A DNA stretch of 64,000 nt from assembly GCF_000420445.1 (NCBI RefSeq), contig NZ_ATUY01000001.1, positions 62,001 through 126,000 of the forward strand, written 5' to 3'. Positions 52,726-61,908 of this stretch are shown piece by piece (the first letter of the stretch is position 1; the number at the start of each line of letters is the position of its first letter). The position numbers and the translations under genes are program-made. A model generated the notes under the pieces. The model was not told where the DNA came from. It did no database searches and worked only from the letters and a program-made list of their open reading frames with translations. The stretch comes from Actinotignum urinale DSM 15805 (GTDB lineage Bacteria; Actinomycetota; Actinomycetes; Actinomycetales; Actinomycetaceae).

Positions 52726-52737
52726 GTCTTGATACTA
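52726..52737 (-). promoter_or_regulatory. Leaderless-type -10 element of murJ
   Basis: TAGTAT (52737-52732) lies exactly 6 nt before ATG 52725, with no ribosome binding site. Confidence 0.5.
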
Positions 52738-52833
52738 ACGGGTAAAAGGTTCACATGCGAAATCAACACTCAGAAAAAGGGTGTTTTGCGAATACGCGGA
52801 ATGTGAAAATTCGATGAATTTCGGGTAAAAAAG

Positions 52834-52907
52834 TACCCCCGCTGGGACTTGAACCCAGGACCAATGGATTATGAGTCCACTGCTCTAACCGGCTGAGCTA
52901 CAGGGGC
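52834..52907 (-). tRNA. tRNA with CAU anticodon (Ile2 or elongator Met)
   Basis: 74-nt cloverleaf, 5' GCCCCTG, anticodon loop CTCATAA (CAU). The TTGGTC variable region with GGTTCAAGTCC resembles tRNA-Ile2, where C34 would be changed to lysidine, more than elongator Met, but I cannot decide. The acceptor stem has a G1-U72 pair. CCA is not encoded. It lies 21 bp after dnaG. Confidence 0.88.
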
Positions 52908-52928
52908 AACATGGACATAATACCAGGA

Positions 52929-54920
52929 TTAGCTCCCGATGCCCATTTGTTCTTCACATTGGCGTTTTTGTTTTTCAAGTGCGACGAGACGTTCGGCCGC
53001 AACCCGCCGTGATGGATCATTTTCAGGCATACGCATAAGGGCTGAACGGGCTTCCGCAATCTGGCGAATAACGCCCTGTCGAATAATTCCAACAACAACT
53101 TCCCACGCGTATTTCATCACATTATCGGGGTTTCCTATGGGCAACGGCTCCGCCGTGATTTGCGATACAGCTAAGGCTAGCGCAGGGCCTGCCTGTTCTT
53201 TCACCGCTGAAATATATTGGGTTGTGGCATATCTCTCCGCGTCCCCTTCTGCCACGCCACGCGCCTGCGCTTCAGCTTGATGCGTCATAAAAGTATGGGT
53301 TCCCCCGGCTGCGCGTATTGCGTCGTGAATAGAACGATATGTGGGGGTCACGAACGTGTTTTCGGGAAGTTTGTCCATTTCCACATTGTCTGCGAACGCT
53401 GGAAGCTGGAGGTAAATTTGAAGTGCTGCACGCTCCGACTTCTCCACCGGATCTTTAATGTCATCCAAATCCGGCAAACGAATACCTGGTACGCGTGGGG
53501 CTTCTTGCTCTGCTTGTTGCGGTACGCCTCCCTGCGTGAGAACCTTCATGCCACCTTTATGATATGCCTCAAGAACCGCGCCTCGCACAATTTTTTCGTC
53601 CACCCCAAGTTTGCCCGCAAAGATACGAATATAACCTTCACGAATCACTCTGTCACGAATACCGGCAACAATGGGCGCGCCGGCTTGCAGACCAACGGAA
53701 CGTCCCTCGGGAGTGTTCAGTGGCAAATTACGCAACACGGAATCGATAACAAAATCGAAGAGCGGGCGCCTAGATTCCACGAGTTCCCTCAGGGCGTCCT
53801 CCCCCAGTTTCATACGCATATCGCACGGGTCCATACCGCCGGGAGAAATTGCGACGAAGGTTTGTGCAGCAAATGACTGATCTTCCTTGAAAGCACGCAA
53901 CGCAGCTTTTTGGCCTGCGGCGTCCCCGTCAAACGTAAAAATAACTTCGCCACCAAAACTCTGCCCGGTTGAGAACAGAATTCCCGCCGCTGGGTTATTC
54001 GTGTCCCGCAAAAGCCTACGAGCAATTTTCACGTGTTCGTGCCCAAAAGCCGTGCCACACGTTGCAACAGCCGTTTCCACGCCGGAAAGGTGAGCTGCCA
54101 TCACATCCGTATATCCTTCAACGATGACGATGCGACGTTCTTCCGCAATAGATTTTTTGGCAAGATTGAGCCCGTACAGCACCTGAGCTTTGTGGTAGAT
54201 CGGGGTTTCGGGCGTATTGAGATACTTGGGGCCGTTATCGTCGTCGGAAATCTTACGGGCACCGAAACCAATCGGGTCACCTGTAATCGAAAAAATGGGC
54301 CACATGAGGCGACCACGGAAACGGTCGTACAAACCGCGGTTACCGCGCGTGGCGAGACCCGCGGTTTCGATTTCGGCGTCTGTGAAACCGCTTTTGCGTA
54401 GCTCTTTATACAACGAATCCCAGGATTGTGGCGAGTAACCGATGTTGAAATGCGCGATTGCGGCGTCGTCGAAACCACGTTCTGTAAGGAGTTGGAGGGC
54501 TTGTTTGCCTTCTGGTGTACGTAATTGTTTGCGGTAAAAGACGACGGCGGCGCGGTGCGCGTCAATCATGCGCGCTTTTTTAGGACCTTGCGGGGTGCCT
54601 TGCCGGAAACTGCCCTCCTCGTAGTGAAGCTCCACCCCGTAACGGCGAGCCAGGACTTCCACAGCTTCAATAAAGCTTGTATTCTCCTGTTTTTGGATGA
54701 AATCAATAACGTCCCCGTTTTCTCCGCAACCAAAACAGTGATAGTAACCGGCATTCGGGCGGACGTTAAAGGAAGGCGTTTTTTCGTCGTGAAATGGGCA
54801 GAGGGCGACCATGGAATCCGCGCCAGAATTTTTCAAGGTGACGTATTGGCTCACAACTTCTTCAATTCGGGCGGTGGTTTTCACTCGCTCGATGTCCTCT
54901 TTACGTACACGACCTGCCAT
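52929..54920 (-). CDS. dnaG: DNA primase
   Basis: Synthesises RNA primers for replication. 663 residues: N-terminal zinc finger (CPFHDEKTPSF at 40-50 and HCFGCGENGD near 59-68; C40-H43-C61-C64 type), the RNA-polymerase core with YSPQSWDSLYKELRKSGFT and FRGRLMWPIFSITGDPIGFGAR, a TOPRIM with VEGYTDVMAAH and FDGDAAGQKAA, and a C-terminal helicase-binding region. Length is normal. A leaderless-type promoter lies before the ATG. tRNA-CAU follows on the same strand. Confidence 0.96.
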   Translation of the reverse strand: MAGRVRKEDIERVKTTARIEEVVSQYVTLKNSGADSMVALCPFHDEKTPSFNVRPNAGYYHCFGCGENGDVIDFIQKQENTSFIEAVEVLARRYGVELHYEEGSFRQGTPQGPKKARMIDAHRAAVVFYRKQLRTPEGKQALQLLTERGFDDAAIAHFNIGYSPQSWDSLYKELRKSGFTDAEIETAGLATRGNRGLYDRFRGRLMWPIFSITGDPIGFGARKISDDDNGPKYLNTPETPIYHKAQVLYGLNLAKKSIAEERRIVIVEGYTDVMAAHLSGVETAVATCGTAFGHEHVKIARRLLRDTNNPAAGILFSTGQSFGGEVIFTFDGDAAGQKAALRAFKEDQSFAAQTFVAISPGGMDPCDMRMKLGEDALRELVESRRPLFDFVIDSVLRNLPLNTPEGRSVGLQAGAPIVAGIRDRVIREGYIRIFAGKLGVDEKIVRGAVLEAYHKGGMKVLTQGGVPQQAEQEAPRVPGIRLPDLDDIKDPVEKSERAALQIYLQLPAFADNVEMDKLPENTFVTPTYRSIHDAIRAAGGTHTFMTHQAEAQARGVAEGDAERYATTQYISAVKEQAGPALALAVSQITAEPLPIGNPDNVMKYAWEVVVGIIRQGVIRQIAEARSALMRMPENDPSRRVAAERLVALEKQKRQCEEQMGIGS

Positions 54921-54933
54921 GAGATAAATCCTA
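54921..54933 (-). promoter_or_regulatory. Leaderless-type -10 element of dnaG
   Basis: TAGGAT (54933-54928) lies 7 nt before ATG 54920. AGGA within it could alternatively serve as a distant ribosome binding site. Confidence 0.4.
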
Positions 54934-55095
54934 GCGTGTGGAGATTGAGAGTTTCTGGATTATTCACGTCCGGCACAATCGGGTGGTGGCGACGGTGGTT
55001 ATGGGGGTGCCTTAGTTCATTCTGGTTTGCGAGGAACGTGTAAATTGCGAAGAGCCACCAACATCCAAAGAGCCCTTAAACCCCAACACCCCACC

Positions 55096-55144
55096 AAAAA
55101 CAACACGTTCTGGCCCATACGCCACACGTTCTGGCCACTACGCC
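55096..55144. repeat. Dispersed 28-bp repeat, copy 2, plus partial copy
   Basis: 55096-55123 matches 11321-11348 with one mismatch. A second, partial unit (ACACGTTCTGGCCACTACGCC, 55124-55144) follows at once. The rest of 54934-55195 holds no gene. Confidence 0.7.
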
Positions 55145-55195
55145 GGCAAGGAGCAACCACGTTCGGGGCGGCGCTCGAATCTCTGGAATAGAATC

Positions 55196-55235
55196 AAAGC
55201 CCGGTATCTCACTTTTCGTTGAGATACCGGGCTTT
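55196..55235 (-). terminator. 16-bp hairpin terminator after tRNA-Lys
   Basis: Perfect arms AAAGCCCGGTATCTCA and complement with an 8-nt loop lie directly downstream of the tRNA on the minus strand. A short TTT follows the stem. Confidence 0.8.
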
Positions 55236-55243
55236 TCTTGCTG

Positions 55244-55315
55244 TACACCGCGTAGGACTCGAACCTACAACCCACTGATTAAGAGTCAGTTGCTCTACCA
55301 TTGAGCTAGCGGTGC
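55244..55315 (-). tRNA. tRNA-Lys (CUU)
   Basis: 72-nt cloverleaf, 5' GCACCGC, anticodon loop CTCTTAA (anticodon CUU), T-arm GGTTCGAGTCC. The acceptor stem again has a G1-U72 pair. CCA is not encoded. Confidence 0.93.
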
Positions 55316-55477
55316 TCGTTGTGTTTTGAACCGTCGTTCGCAACAAAAAAATATACTACACGCCCCTCCGCACCCGCGCAAGTCAGCAGAGGGTTTTTTC
55401 TATGTGTTCTGCCCCACTCTTTACGCCGGGAGGTTCAAGCTAATTTTAATGCTGGACCTTTATGACATGCTTATAGG

Positions 55478-58174
55478 GTGAACACTTCAGCTCAGTACCC
55501 CCAGCTCAATGTCGCCCTGGATCGCCTGGAAGATCGCTTCGGCCTCCAGGCTCCGGAAGATGCCTTGTATGAAGCCTTCACTTCGTGGGCGGAAAGTACA
55601 GGGCGCCCTCTCTACCCTCACCAGGACGAAGCTCTCCTCGCCGCCCTTGATCGTTCACACGTAATCGTCTCCACGCCAACGGGTTCCGGTAAGTCCATGA
55701 TTGCCTTAACCGGCATTTTCACCGCCTTAGCCCACGGCGAAACCGCATACTATACCGCTCCGTTAAAGGCTCTCGTCTCAGAAAAATTCTTTGAACTTAT
55801 CGCAGTTTTTGGCGCCGAAAACGTCGGTATGGTTACCGGGGATTCCTCCATTAACCCCCAGGCGCCCGTCATCTGTGCAACGGCGGAAATCGTCGCGAAC
55901 ATGGCACTGCGTGAAGGCAAACAAGCCGATATCGGAGTCCTTATTCACGACGAATTCCACTACTATGCAGATCCGCAACGCGGATGGGCGTGGCACGTTC
56001 CCCTCCTGGAACTTCATGACACCCAACATATTCTGCTATCCGCAACCCTGGGAAACACCGATTTTTTGGAAAAAGATTTGGTACGACGAACCGGGCGTAA
56101 CGTCGTAACAATTACAGATGCAGAACGTCCCGTCCCTCTCAGTTTCCACTACAGTTACGAACAACTCAGCGAACTTATTAAAGAACTCACCACAACACAC
56201 CGGGCACCCGTATATATCGTTCACTTTTCCCAGCGGGAAGCCGTAAGCCAAGCACAAGGGCTTCTCTCGATTTCCCTCACAACCCCAGAACAGAAAGAGG
56301 CTATCCGCAAAGCTATTGGAGATTTCCGATTCGGGTCGGGTTTTGGAAAAGTTCTGTCCAAACTTTTGCGCGCAGGTATTGGTGTTCACCACGCCGGATT
56401 GTTGCCACGTTATCGTCGTCTTGTTGAAAAACTTGCGCAGGCAGGATTGCTCCCCGTTATTTCAGGAACAGATACCCTTGGGGTGGGCATTAACGTTCCT
56501 ATACGAACCGTTGTGATGACGGGGCTCGCCAAATTTGACGGTACACGCCAACGGCAACTCACCGCCCGCGAATTCCACCAGGTTGCGGGGCGTGCAGGGC
56601 GCGCCGGTTTCGACACTCAAGGGGACGTTATTGTCCAAGCCCCAGAATACGAAATTGAAAACGCAAGGCTCGTTGCAAAAGCTGGAGACGATCCAGTAAA
56701 ACTACGTCGCATACAGAAGAAAAAACCACCGGAAAACACCGTGCTGTGGAGTGAAAAAACCTTCGAATACATTAAGAATGCTCAACCGGAAACACTCACG
56801 CCACACCTTCACATCACAAACTCCATAATGCTCAACCTTCTCCAGCGCGAGAACGGAAACATCAAAGCGATACATTCACTATGTCTCGATAACCACCTAC
56901 CCGCACAGGCCTCAAACCCGCTTCTGCGCCAAGCAACAACCATCTATATGACCCTCCTACGCGCCGGCGTAATTCGCCACCATAGCATAGAATGGCAGGG
57001 GGAGCATCCCGAACGAAATTCCGTCGAATTTACTCACGATGTACCCGAAGATTTTGCTCTCAACTCACCGCTTGCGCCCTTCGCGCTAGCCGCAATCGAC
57101 CTACTCGATCCGGAAAGCGAAAACTATGCACTAGACGTCATCTCCGTTATTGAAGCCGTGCAGGAAAACCCCAGGCCCATACTCATAGCACAAGAACGCA
57201 AAGCCAGAGGCGCAGCCATCGGGCGCATGAAAGCAGCCGGTATCGGATACGAAGAACGCATGGCTGAAGCCGATAAAATCACGTGGCCACAACCCCTGGG
57301 CGAAGAACTCAAAGGCGCGTTAGGCGTTTACGCGCAAACAAACCCCTGGGTAAAAGACTTCGACCTCACACCCAAATCCGTTGTCCGAGACATGATCGAA
57401 AATGCGCGAACCTTCACCGAATTCATTTCCGAATACGACGCAGAACGAAGCGAAGGAATCGTCTTGCGTTACCTTACGGACACCTATAAAGCACTACGCC
57501 AAACCGTCCCCCTCGAAGCCCGAACGCCCGAATTAGAAGAAATGATACAGTGGCTCGGGAAGCTTGTGCGAAGTGTTGATTCCTCACTGCTCGACGAATG
57601 GGAAGCCCTCAGAGACGGCATCATTACCCCGGGAGAAATCGCGAATCTCAACAGTGGCGATACCGTAGATGGATACAAGGAACTCGCATTTGGAGCCAAC
57701 GAGGACGGAAGCATCACCCTCTCGCGCAACAAACACGCACTGAAACGCGCCATACGCAACGCAACGTTCCGGATTGTCGAAGCCGTCGCACATGAGGATA
57801 TGCGCTACCTTGATACAATCACCCGGCCACCGGCATATCCTGGCGCACCCACCTGGGACGCAGATGCATGGATGGACACCACCGACCCCTATTTTGATGA
57901 TTACGACGACATCAACACCGGAACAAACGCGCGAAGCGACACCTTCCTACGGATCATTGAACGCCCCGAAGTGGCGGATTTCGCCGAACTTGGACTGCCG
58001 GAAAACGCATGGGAAGATCTAGCAGAAAAACACCCACGCTGTTGGCTCGTACGCCAAATTTTCGATGACGGACAAGGCGACAACGCCTGGGGTTTCAGCG
58101 TTCTTGTGGATCTGGACGAAACAGACGAGGCTGGCGCTCCCGTCATGGATGTACTACACGTTGGGGAGCTGTAA
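55478..58174 (+). CDS. Ski2-like DEAD/DEAH-box helicase with DUF3516-type C-terminus
   Basis: 898 residues. Helicase motifs: I STPTGSGKS (about 64-72), II DEFH (about 151-154, a DExH variant), III SATLG, V GTDTLGVGINVP and VI QVAGRAGRAG. The C-terminal 450 residues match the actinobacterial DUF3516-type extension (many short helices). RNA or DNA unwinding is expected; the physiological role is unknown. The start is a GTG at 55478; TTATAG just before it is too close to be its -10, and no ribosome binding site is seen, so the start is less certain. Confidence 0.88.
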   Translation: MNTSAQYPQLNVALDRLEDRFGLQAPEDALYEAFTSWAESTGRPLYPHQDEALLAALDRSHVIVSTPTGSGKSMIALTGIFTALAHGETAYYTAPLKALVSEKFFELIAVFGAENVGMVTGDSSINPQAPVICATAEIVANMALREGKQADIGVLIHDEFHYYADPQRGWAWHVPLLELHDTQHILLSATLGNTDFLEKDLVRRTGRNVVTITDAERPVPLSFHYSYEQLSELIKELTTTHRAPVYIVHFSQREAVSQAQGLLSISLTTPEQKEAIRKAIGDFRFGSGFGKVLSKLLRAGIGVHHAGLLPRYRRLVEKLAQAGLLPVISGTDTLGVGINVPIRTVVMTGLAKFDGTRQRQLTAREFHQVAGRAGRAGFDTQGDVIVQAPEYEIENARLVAKAGDDPVKLRRIQKKKPPENTVLWSEKTFEYIKNAQPETLTPHLHITNSIMLNLLQRENGNIKAIHSLCLDNHLPAQASNPLLRQATTIYMTLLRAGVIRHHSIEWQGEHPERNSVEFTHDVPEDFALNSPLAPFALAAIDLLDPESENYALDVISVIEAVQENPRPILIAQERKARGAAIGRMKAAGIGYEERMAEADKITWPQPLGEELKGALGVYAQTNPWVKDFDLTPKSVVRDMIENARTFTEFISEYDAERSEGIVLRYLTDTYKALRQTVPLEARTPELEEMIQWLGKLVRSVDSSLLDEWEALRDGIITPGEIANLNSGDTVDGYKELAFGANEDGSITLSRNKHALKRAIRNATFRIVEAVAHEDMRYLDTITRPPAYPGAPTWDADAWMDTTDPYFDDYDDINTGTNARSDTFLRIIERPEVADFAELGLPENAWEDLAEKHPRCWLVRQIFDDGQGDNAWGFSVLVDLDETDEAGAPVMDVLHVGEL

Positions 58175-58185
58175 TGGAGGACGCA

Positions 58186-58370
58186 TGGCATGTGGGAAAA
58201 CGAGGTAGCGGACGAATCGCGGCACGTGGGAAAACAGTGGCGGAGGAACGCAACACGTTAGAGAACCGTAATGGAAGAAGCGCGATGCGTTGAAAAACCG
58301 TAAATGAAGGAAATGTGGCGCGTTGGAAACCGTGGCGGAAGAAGCGCAACACGTTGGAAAACCGAGCATA
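58186..58370. repeat. Degenerate repeats between helicase and YggS-like genes
   Basis: Six or seven units of about 30 bp with the core GTTGGAAAACCGTGGCGGAAGAAGCGCAACAC. They begin 10 bp after the helicase stop. No gene is seen. Confidence 0.75.
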
Positions 58371-58438
58371 CGATAAATTATCAGCCGGGAAAATAACAAA
58401 CGAGAAGAACATACAGAAATATTATGAAAGGACAAGAC

Positions 58439-59377
58439 ATGACGAATTTCCCTACGGATATTCCCACCCTTGAAGAAATCCCAGGGCGAATTCATCGAGT
58501 TCGAGACGCTATTCGCGCATCTGAAGAAAAAGCAGGGCTCCCCGTCGGAGAAGTTCAGCTACAAATAGTGGTGAAATATCAGCCAATCGACAAAATCCGC
58601 GTAGCGCTCGATGCGGGAGCACGCTTCATGAGCCACAATATTATTCAGCAACTTGAAGACACAGAAACACAACTAGGAGCAACCTTCCGAAGCCCCCGAG
58701 GTTCGGAAAGCACGCAAAGCGCAGAAGGCACAGAACTTATTCACGATGCCTCCCAGTGGGACGGACGGGACTCCACCGCGCTACCCGAAGCCGGCACTCC
58801 CCCGCACTGGACGCATGTTATCGGGCACGTCCAATCCAATAAAGTCGGTAAAGCTCTCCAATTTTCCGACTGTATTGAAACCCTTGACTCGCTCAAACTA
58901 GCCCAGCGCATCAACCGCCTACAAGGAACACGCATCGAACGCGGTCTAGCAGACACGCCCTTCACCGTCTATATACAGGTCAACTCATCCGGAGCAGAAA
59001 GCCAATACGGAATTGCGCCCGAAAAAGTCGAAGAATTAGCCTTCCAGGTCGCCCAATTACCCTACCTACGCCTTGGCGGACTCATGACAATCGGCGCACA
59101 CACAGACAACACCACAGAAATCGCCGCATCTTTCGCGCGAGTACGTGAACTACGTAATCAGCTCATCACCAGCATCCCCACATGCACCCAGCTCTCCATG
59201 GGAATGACACACGACCTAGACATAGCAATAGCTGAAGGATCCACCATCGTTCGCGTCGGAACAGCAATCTTCGGACCGCGCCCCCGCACGCAAAACAGGA
59301 TCGCACCCCCGCACGTAAAACAGGATCGCACCCCCGCCCACAGAAATATACACATGCATCTGTCACTACAGAATTAA
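58439..59377 (+). CDS. yggS: YggS-family PLP-binding protein, variant
   Basis: 312 residues against the usual 230. The PLP lysine is in IVVKYQP (about 41-47), then IGHVQSNKV near 126-134 and the ending SMGMTHDLDIAIAEGSTIVRVGTAIFG near 256-282. The family maintains PLP pools and amino acid homeostasis. Three oddities: the FGEN-x-VQE motif reads MSHNIIQQ; a 35-residue Ser/Glu insert occupies about 85-120; and a 30-residue tail after FGPRPRT is created by a 25-bp duplication. ATG 58439 has AAAGGA upstream. Confidence 0.82.
   Translation: MTNFPTDIPTLEEIPGRIHRVRDAIRASEEKAGLPVGEVQLQIVVKYQPIDKIRVALDAGARFMSHNIIQQLEDTETQLGATFRSPRGSESTQSAEGTELIHDASQWDGRDSTALPEAGTPPHWTHVIGHVQSNKVGKALQFSDCIETLDSLKLAQRINRLQGTRIERGLADTPFTVYIQVNSSGAESQYGIAPEKVEELAFQVAQLPYLRLGGLMTIGAHTDNTTEIAASFARVRELRNQLITSIPTCTQLSMGMTHDLDIAIAEGSTIVRVGTAIFGPRPRTQNRIAPPHVKQDRTPAHRNIHMHLSLQN
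59286..59335. repeat. 25-bp tandem duplication at the 3' end of yggS
   Basis: Units 59286-59310 and 59311-59335 differ at one base. Because 25 is not a multiple of three, the second unit is read in another frame, giving a new C-terminal tail. Confidence 0.9.
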
Positions 59378-59492
59378 CCAGCGTCCAACACAATGCCGGG
59401 ACGCCAACCAACAACACAAAGATGACGTGCCTGGCAAAGACTTGAATCGCGAAAACTTCGGTTTCAACACTCGACACAAGCGTCGCAAGCAC

Positions 59493-59527
59493 AAAGGTGG
59501 CGTTGCATTTCATGCAACGCCACCTTT
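59493..59527. terminator. 16-bp hairpin between convergent yggS and ilvE
   Basis: Perfect arms AAAGGTGGCGTTGCAT and complement with a 3-nt loop. Short A and T runs flank both sides, fitting a bidirectional terminator. Confidence 0.8.
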
Positions 59528-59546
59528 CGCGTACAACCGTAAAAAA

Positions 59547-60692
59547 CTACGCCAAACGATACAACCAACCGAAAGTATCCGGGCGCGTACCAAGCTGGAT
59601 ACCCGTCAACTCATCATAAATCGCCTTCGACGTATCATGCTTAGGCAACGTCACCTTGAAATCAGTACCCGTGAGGCTACCAATCGTCGTAACAACAGCC
59701 GCCGTTCCGCAAGCAAACATCTCCACAACCTCGCCACTCTCAATATCCGCAAGCAACTGCTTCAAATCAATCGTCGCCTCAGCAACATCTACACCATCAC
59801 GGGTCAACAACTGCATAATGCACGAGCGAGTATTACCCGGAAGAATATTGCCGGTGAGCTTCGGGGTGCGAATCTTGCCATCCTCATAGACGACAAACAC
59901 ATTCATCCCGCCAAGCTCATCAAGATACGTGGACGTAGTAGCATCCAGGAAAAGAACCTCATCAAATCCCTTCGCGCTCGCCTCCATCTTCGGCAAAAGC
60001 GAAGAAGCATAATTACCACCCGTTTTCACGGCACCCATTCCACCATTACCGGCGCGATGGAACTCCTGCTCCACCCACACGTTAATCGGCTGGAAACCAT
60101 TCTTGAAATAGGCTCCAGAAGGAGAACCCAGCAACAAATACTCGTAGCGAGTCGCAGCACGAACCCCAAGGAAACTCTCAGAAGCAAAAATGAAGGGACG
60201 CAAATAGAGGGTCTCGCCTTCCTTAGAAGGCACCCAACGAGAATCAGCAGCAATCAAATCAACAATAGACGCAAGGAAATCATCCATAGGGAACTCAGGA
60301 ATCGCCAAACGATGATTGGAGAAATTCAAACGCGCCGCATTATAGCTTGGGCGGAACGTCCAAATCGAGCCATCCTCGTGACGATAAGCCTTCAAACCCT
60401 CAAAAACTTCCTGACCATAATGAAGCACCGAACCGGCAGGATCAAGACTCAGCGGACCATAAGGCTCAACCACCTTGTTATGCCAGCCCTTTTCCGCTGT
60501 CCAGGTTGCGTGAACCATATAATCGGTGAAAAAGTTACCGAAACCTGGGTTCGCCAAAATCTTCTCAACCTCGGATTCAGGCTTCACGCCCGGATGATCT
60601 TGCTTAACGAAAGTACCGGCAAGATCACTAGCTGATTTCAACGGCTCGGCGGCCAGCGCTTCAAGTTCTGCCGGGGTGGTTGGCATGCTCAT
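59547..60692 (-). CDS. ilvE: Branched-chain amino acid aminotransferase
   Basis: PLP enzyme for the last step of Leu, Ile and Val synthesis and the first of their breakdown. 381 residues of the BCAT type II form: LHYGQEVFEGLKAYR near 89-103, RPFIFASE near 163, the PLP Lys in GAVKTGGNYASS near 218-229, EVLFLDA, and ACGTAAVVT near 338. GAGGAA lies 6 nt before the ATG. leuB is upstream on the same strand; the 157-bp gap holds the CRISPR-like repeat pair. Confidence 0.96.
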   Translation of the reverse strand: MSMPTTPAELEALAAEPLKSASDLAGTFVKQDHPGVKPESEVEKILANPGFGNFFTDYMVHATWTAEKGWHNKVVEPYGPLSLDPAGSVLHYGQEVFEGLKAYRHEDGSIWTFRPSYNAARLNFSNHRLAIPEFPMDDFLASIVDLIAADSRWVPSKEGETLYLRPFIFASESFLGVRAATRYEYLLLGSPSGAYFKNGFQPINVWVEQEFHRAGNGGMGAVKTGGNYASSLLPKMEASAKGFDEVLFLDATTSTYLDELGGMNVFVVYEDGKIRTPKLTGNILPGNTRSCIMQLLTRDGVDVAEATIDLKQLLADIESGEVVEMFACGTAAVVTTIGSLTGTDFKVTLPKHDTSKAIYDELTGIQLGTRPDTFGWLYRLA

Positions 60693-60726
60693 AGTTATTC
60701 CTCATCATTCGTCAATATTTATGTGT

Positions 60727-60816
60727 AACTATACTCCCCGCGTACCTCGGGAAAATTAGTTGTTCAGAGAAACTCGTTCGTCGTACAACCATACTCCCCG
60801 CGTAGGTGGGAAAAAT
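60727..60816 (-). repeat. Two ~29-bp repeats 60 bp apart, CRISPR type I-E-like
   Basis: 60727-60756 and 60787-60816 share AAC-N-ATACTCCCCGCGTA followed by NNTNGGNAAAAT; on the minus strand each reads TTTTCCC-N5/6-ACGCGGGGAGTAT-N-GTT. The 30-bp spacing sequence between them is unique. Repeat plus spacer of 60 bp and the CCC/GCGGGG shape resemble type I-E units. No cas genes are in the window. A duplicated ilvE leader element is the alternative. Confidence 0.4.
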
Positions 60817-60849
60817 ACTCGTTTTATTTTCAGCTGAAGCGTATTCACG

Positions 60850-61908
60850 TTAAAGAAGAGTTGCGATAGTATCGCCAATTTCGGAGGTACGACGAACGAG
60901 TGGCGCACCTGCCCGGGTGGCGTTCGCACGCGCAACCATATCCGCATCGATAGCGGATTCAATACGTGTAGCTTCAGACTCGAAACCAAGATGGCGTAAC
61001 ATCAAAGCGACCGACGCAATGGTGGCTGTGGGATCCGCTTTCTGCTGGCCCGCAATGTCCGGAGCTGATCCGTGAATTGGTTCAAACATTGACGGGAACT
61101 TGCCCTCGGGGTTGATGTTCCCCGACGCAGCTAATCCTACACCTCCCGTCACGGCTCCAGCTTCATCAGTGAGAATGTCCCCAAAAAGATTATCTGTAGC
61201 CAGGACGTCAAAACGTTCAGGGTCGGTAACAAGATAAATCGTGGCCGCATCCACATGGCAGTAATCAACCGCAACATCCGGGTATTCTGCGCCCACTTTC
61301 TCAATCATGCGACGCCACAAACCGCCGGCATTTACCAACACATTGTGCTTATGCACCCACGTGAGTTTCTTGCGAGGACGCGAATTTGCCTGCATAAAGG
61401 CATAACGCACAAGACGTTCCGTTCCAACAGCGGTGTTAACGGACACTTCCGTCGCGACTTCAAGATCCGTTCCCTTATGCATTGTTCCACCATTGCCGGA
61501 ATACATCCCCTCGGTGCCCTCACGTACGACAAGGAAGTCAATATTTCCGGGGTTCGCAAGAGGCGTTGGCACACCGGGATAATATTTATTCGGGCGCAAA
61601 TTCACGTAATGATCGAGGGCGAAACGCAGTTTGAGGAGAAGCCCGCGTTCCAACAGGCCGGAAGGGACGGACGGATCGCCAATCGCGCCTAACAAAATTG
61701 CGTCGTGGCGCTTAATGGCTTCAAGTTCTTCATCCGGGAGAATATCGCCCGTGCGATGATAACGAGCCGCACCAAGATCATATTGGGTTGTTGTCAGCTC
61801 CACGCCCGCCTGTTCCAACACGATTTTTAAGGACTTCAGCGCCTCTGGAACAATTTCGGGACCAATCCCATCCCCGGGAATAACTGCAAGATTAAGTGAT
61901 GTACGCAT
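60850..61908 (-). CDS. leuB: 3-Isopropylmalate dehydrogenase
   Basis: Oxidises and decarboxylates 3-isopropylmalate in leucine synthesis with NAD+. 352 residues: [15 protein letters not shown] at 8-22, the substrate Arg cluster [12 protein letters not shown] near 94-105, [15 protein letters not shown], and the Asp ligands in [18 protein letters not shown] near 240. [12 protein letters not shown] near 271 is the cofactor loop. It is upstream of ilvE on the same strand, giving a branched-chain amino acid pair. The transcript is probably leaderless. Confidence 0.96.
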   Translation of the reverse strand: MRTSLNLAVIPGDGIGPEIVPEALKSLKIVLEQAGVELTTTQYDLGAARYHRTGDILPDEELEAIKRHDAILLGAIGDPSVPSGLLERGLLLKLRFALDHYVNLRPNKYYPGVPTPLANPGNIDFLVVREGTEGMYSGNGGTMHKGTDLEVATEVSVNTAVGTERLVRYAFMQANSRPRKKLTWVHKHNVLVNAGGLWRRMIEKVGAEYPDVAVDYCHVDAATIYLVTDPERFDVLATDNLFGDILTDEAGAVTGGVGLAASGNINPEGKFPSMFEPIHGSAPDIAGQQKADPTATIASVALMLRHLGFESEATRIESAIDADMVARANATRAGAPLVRRTSEIGDTIATLL

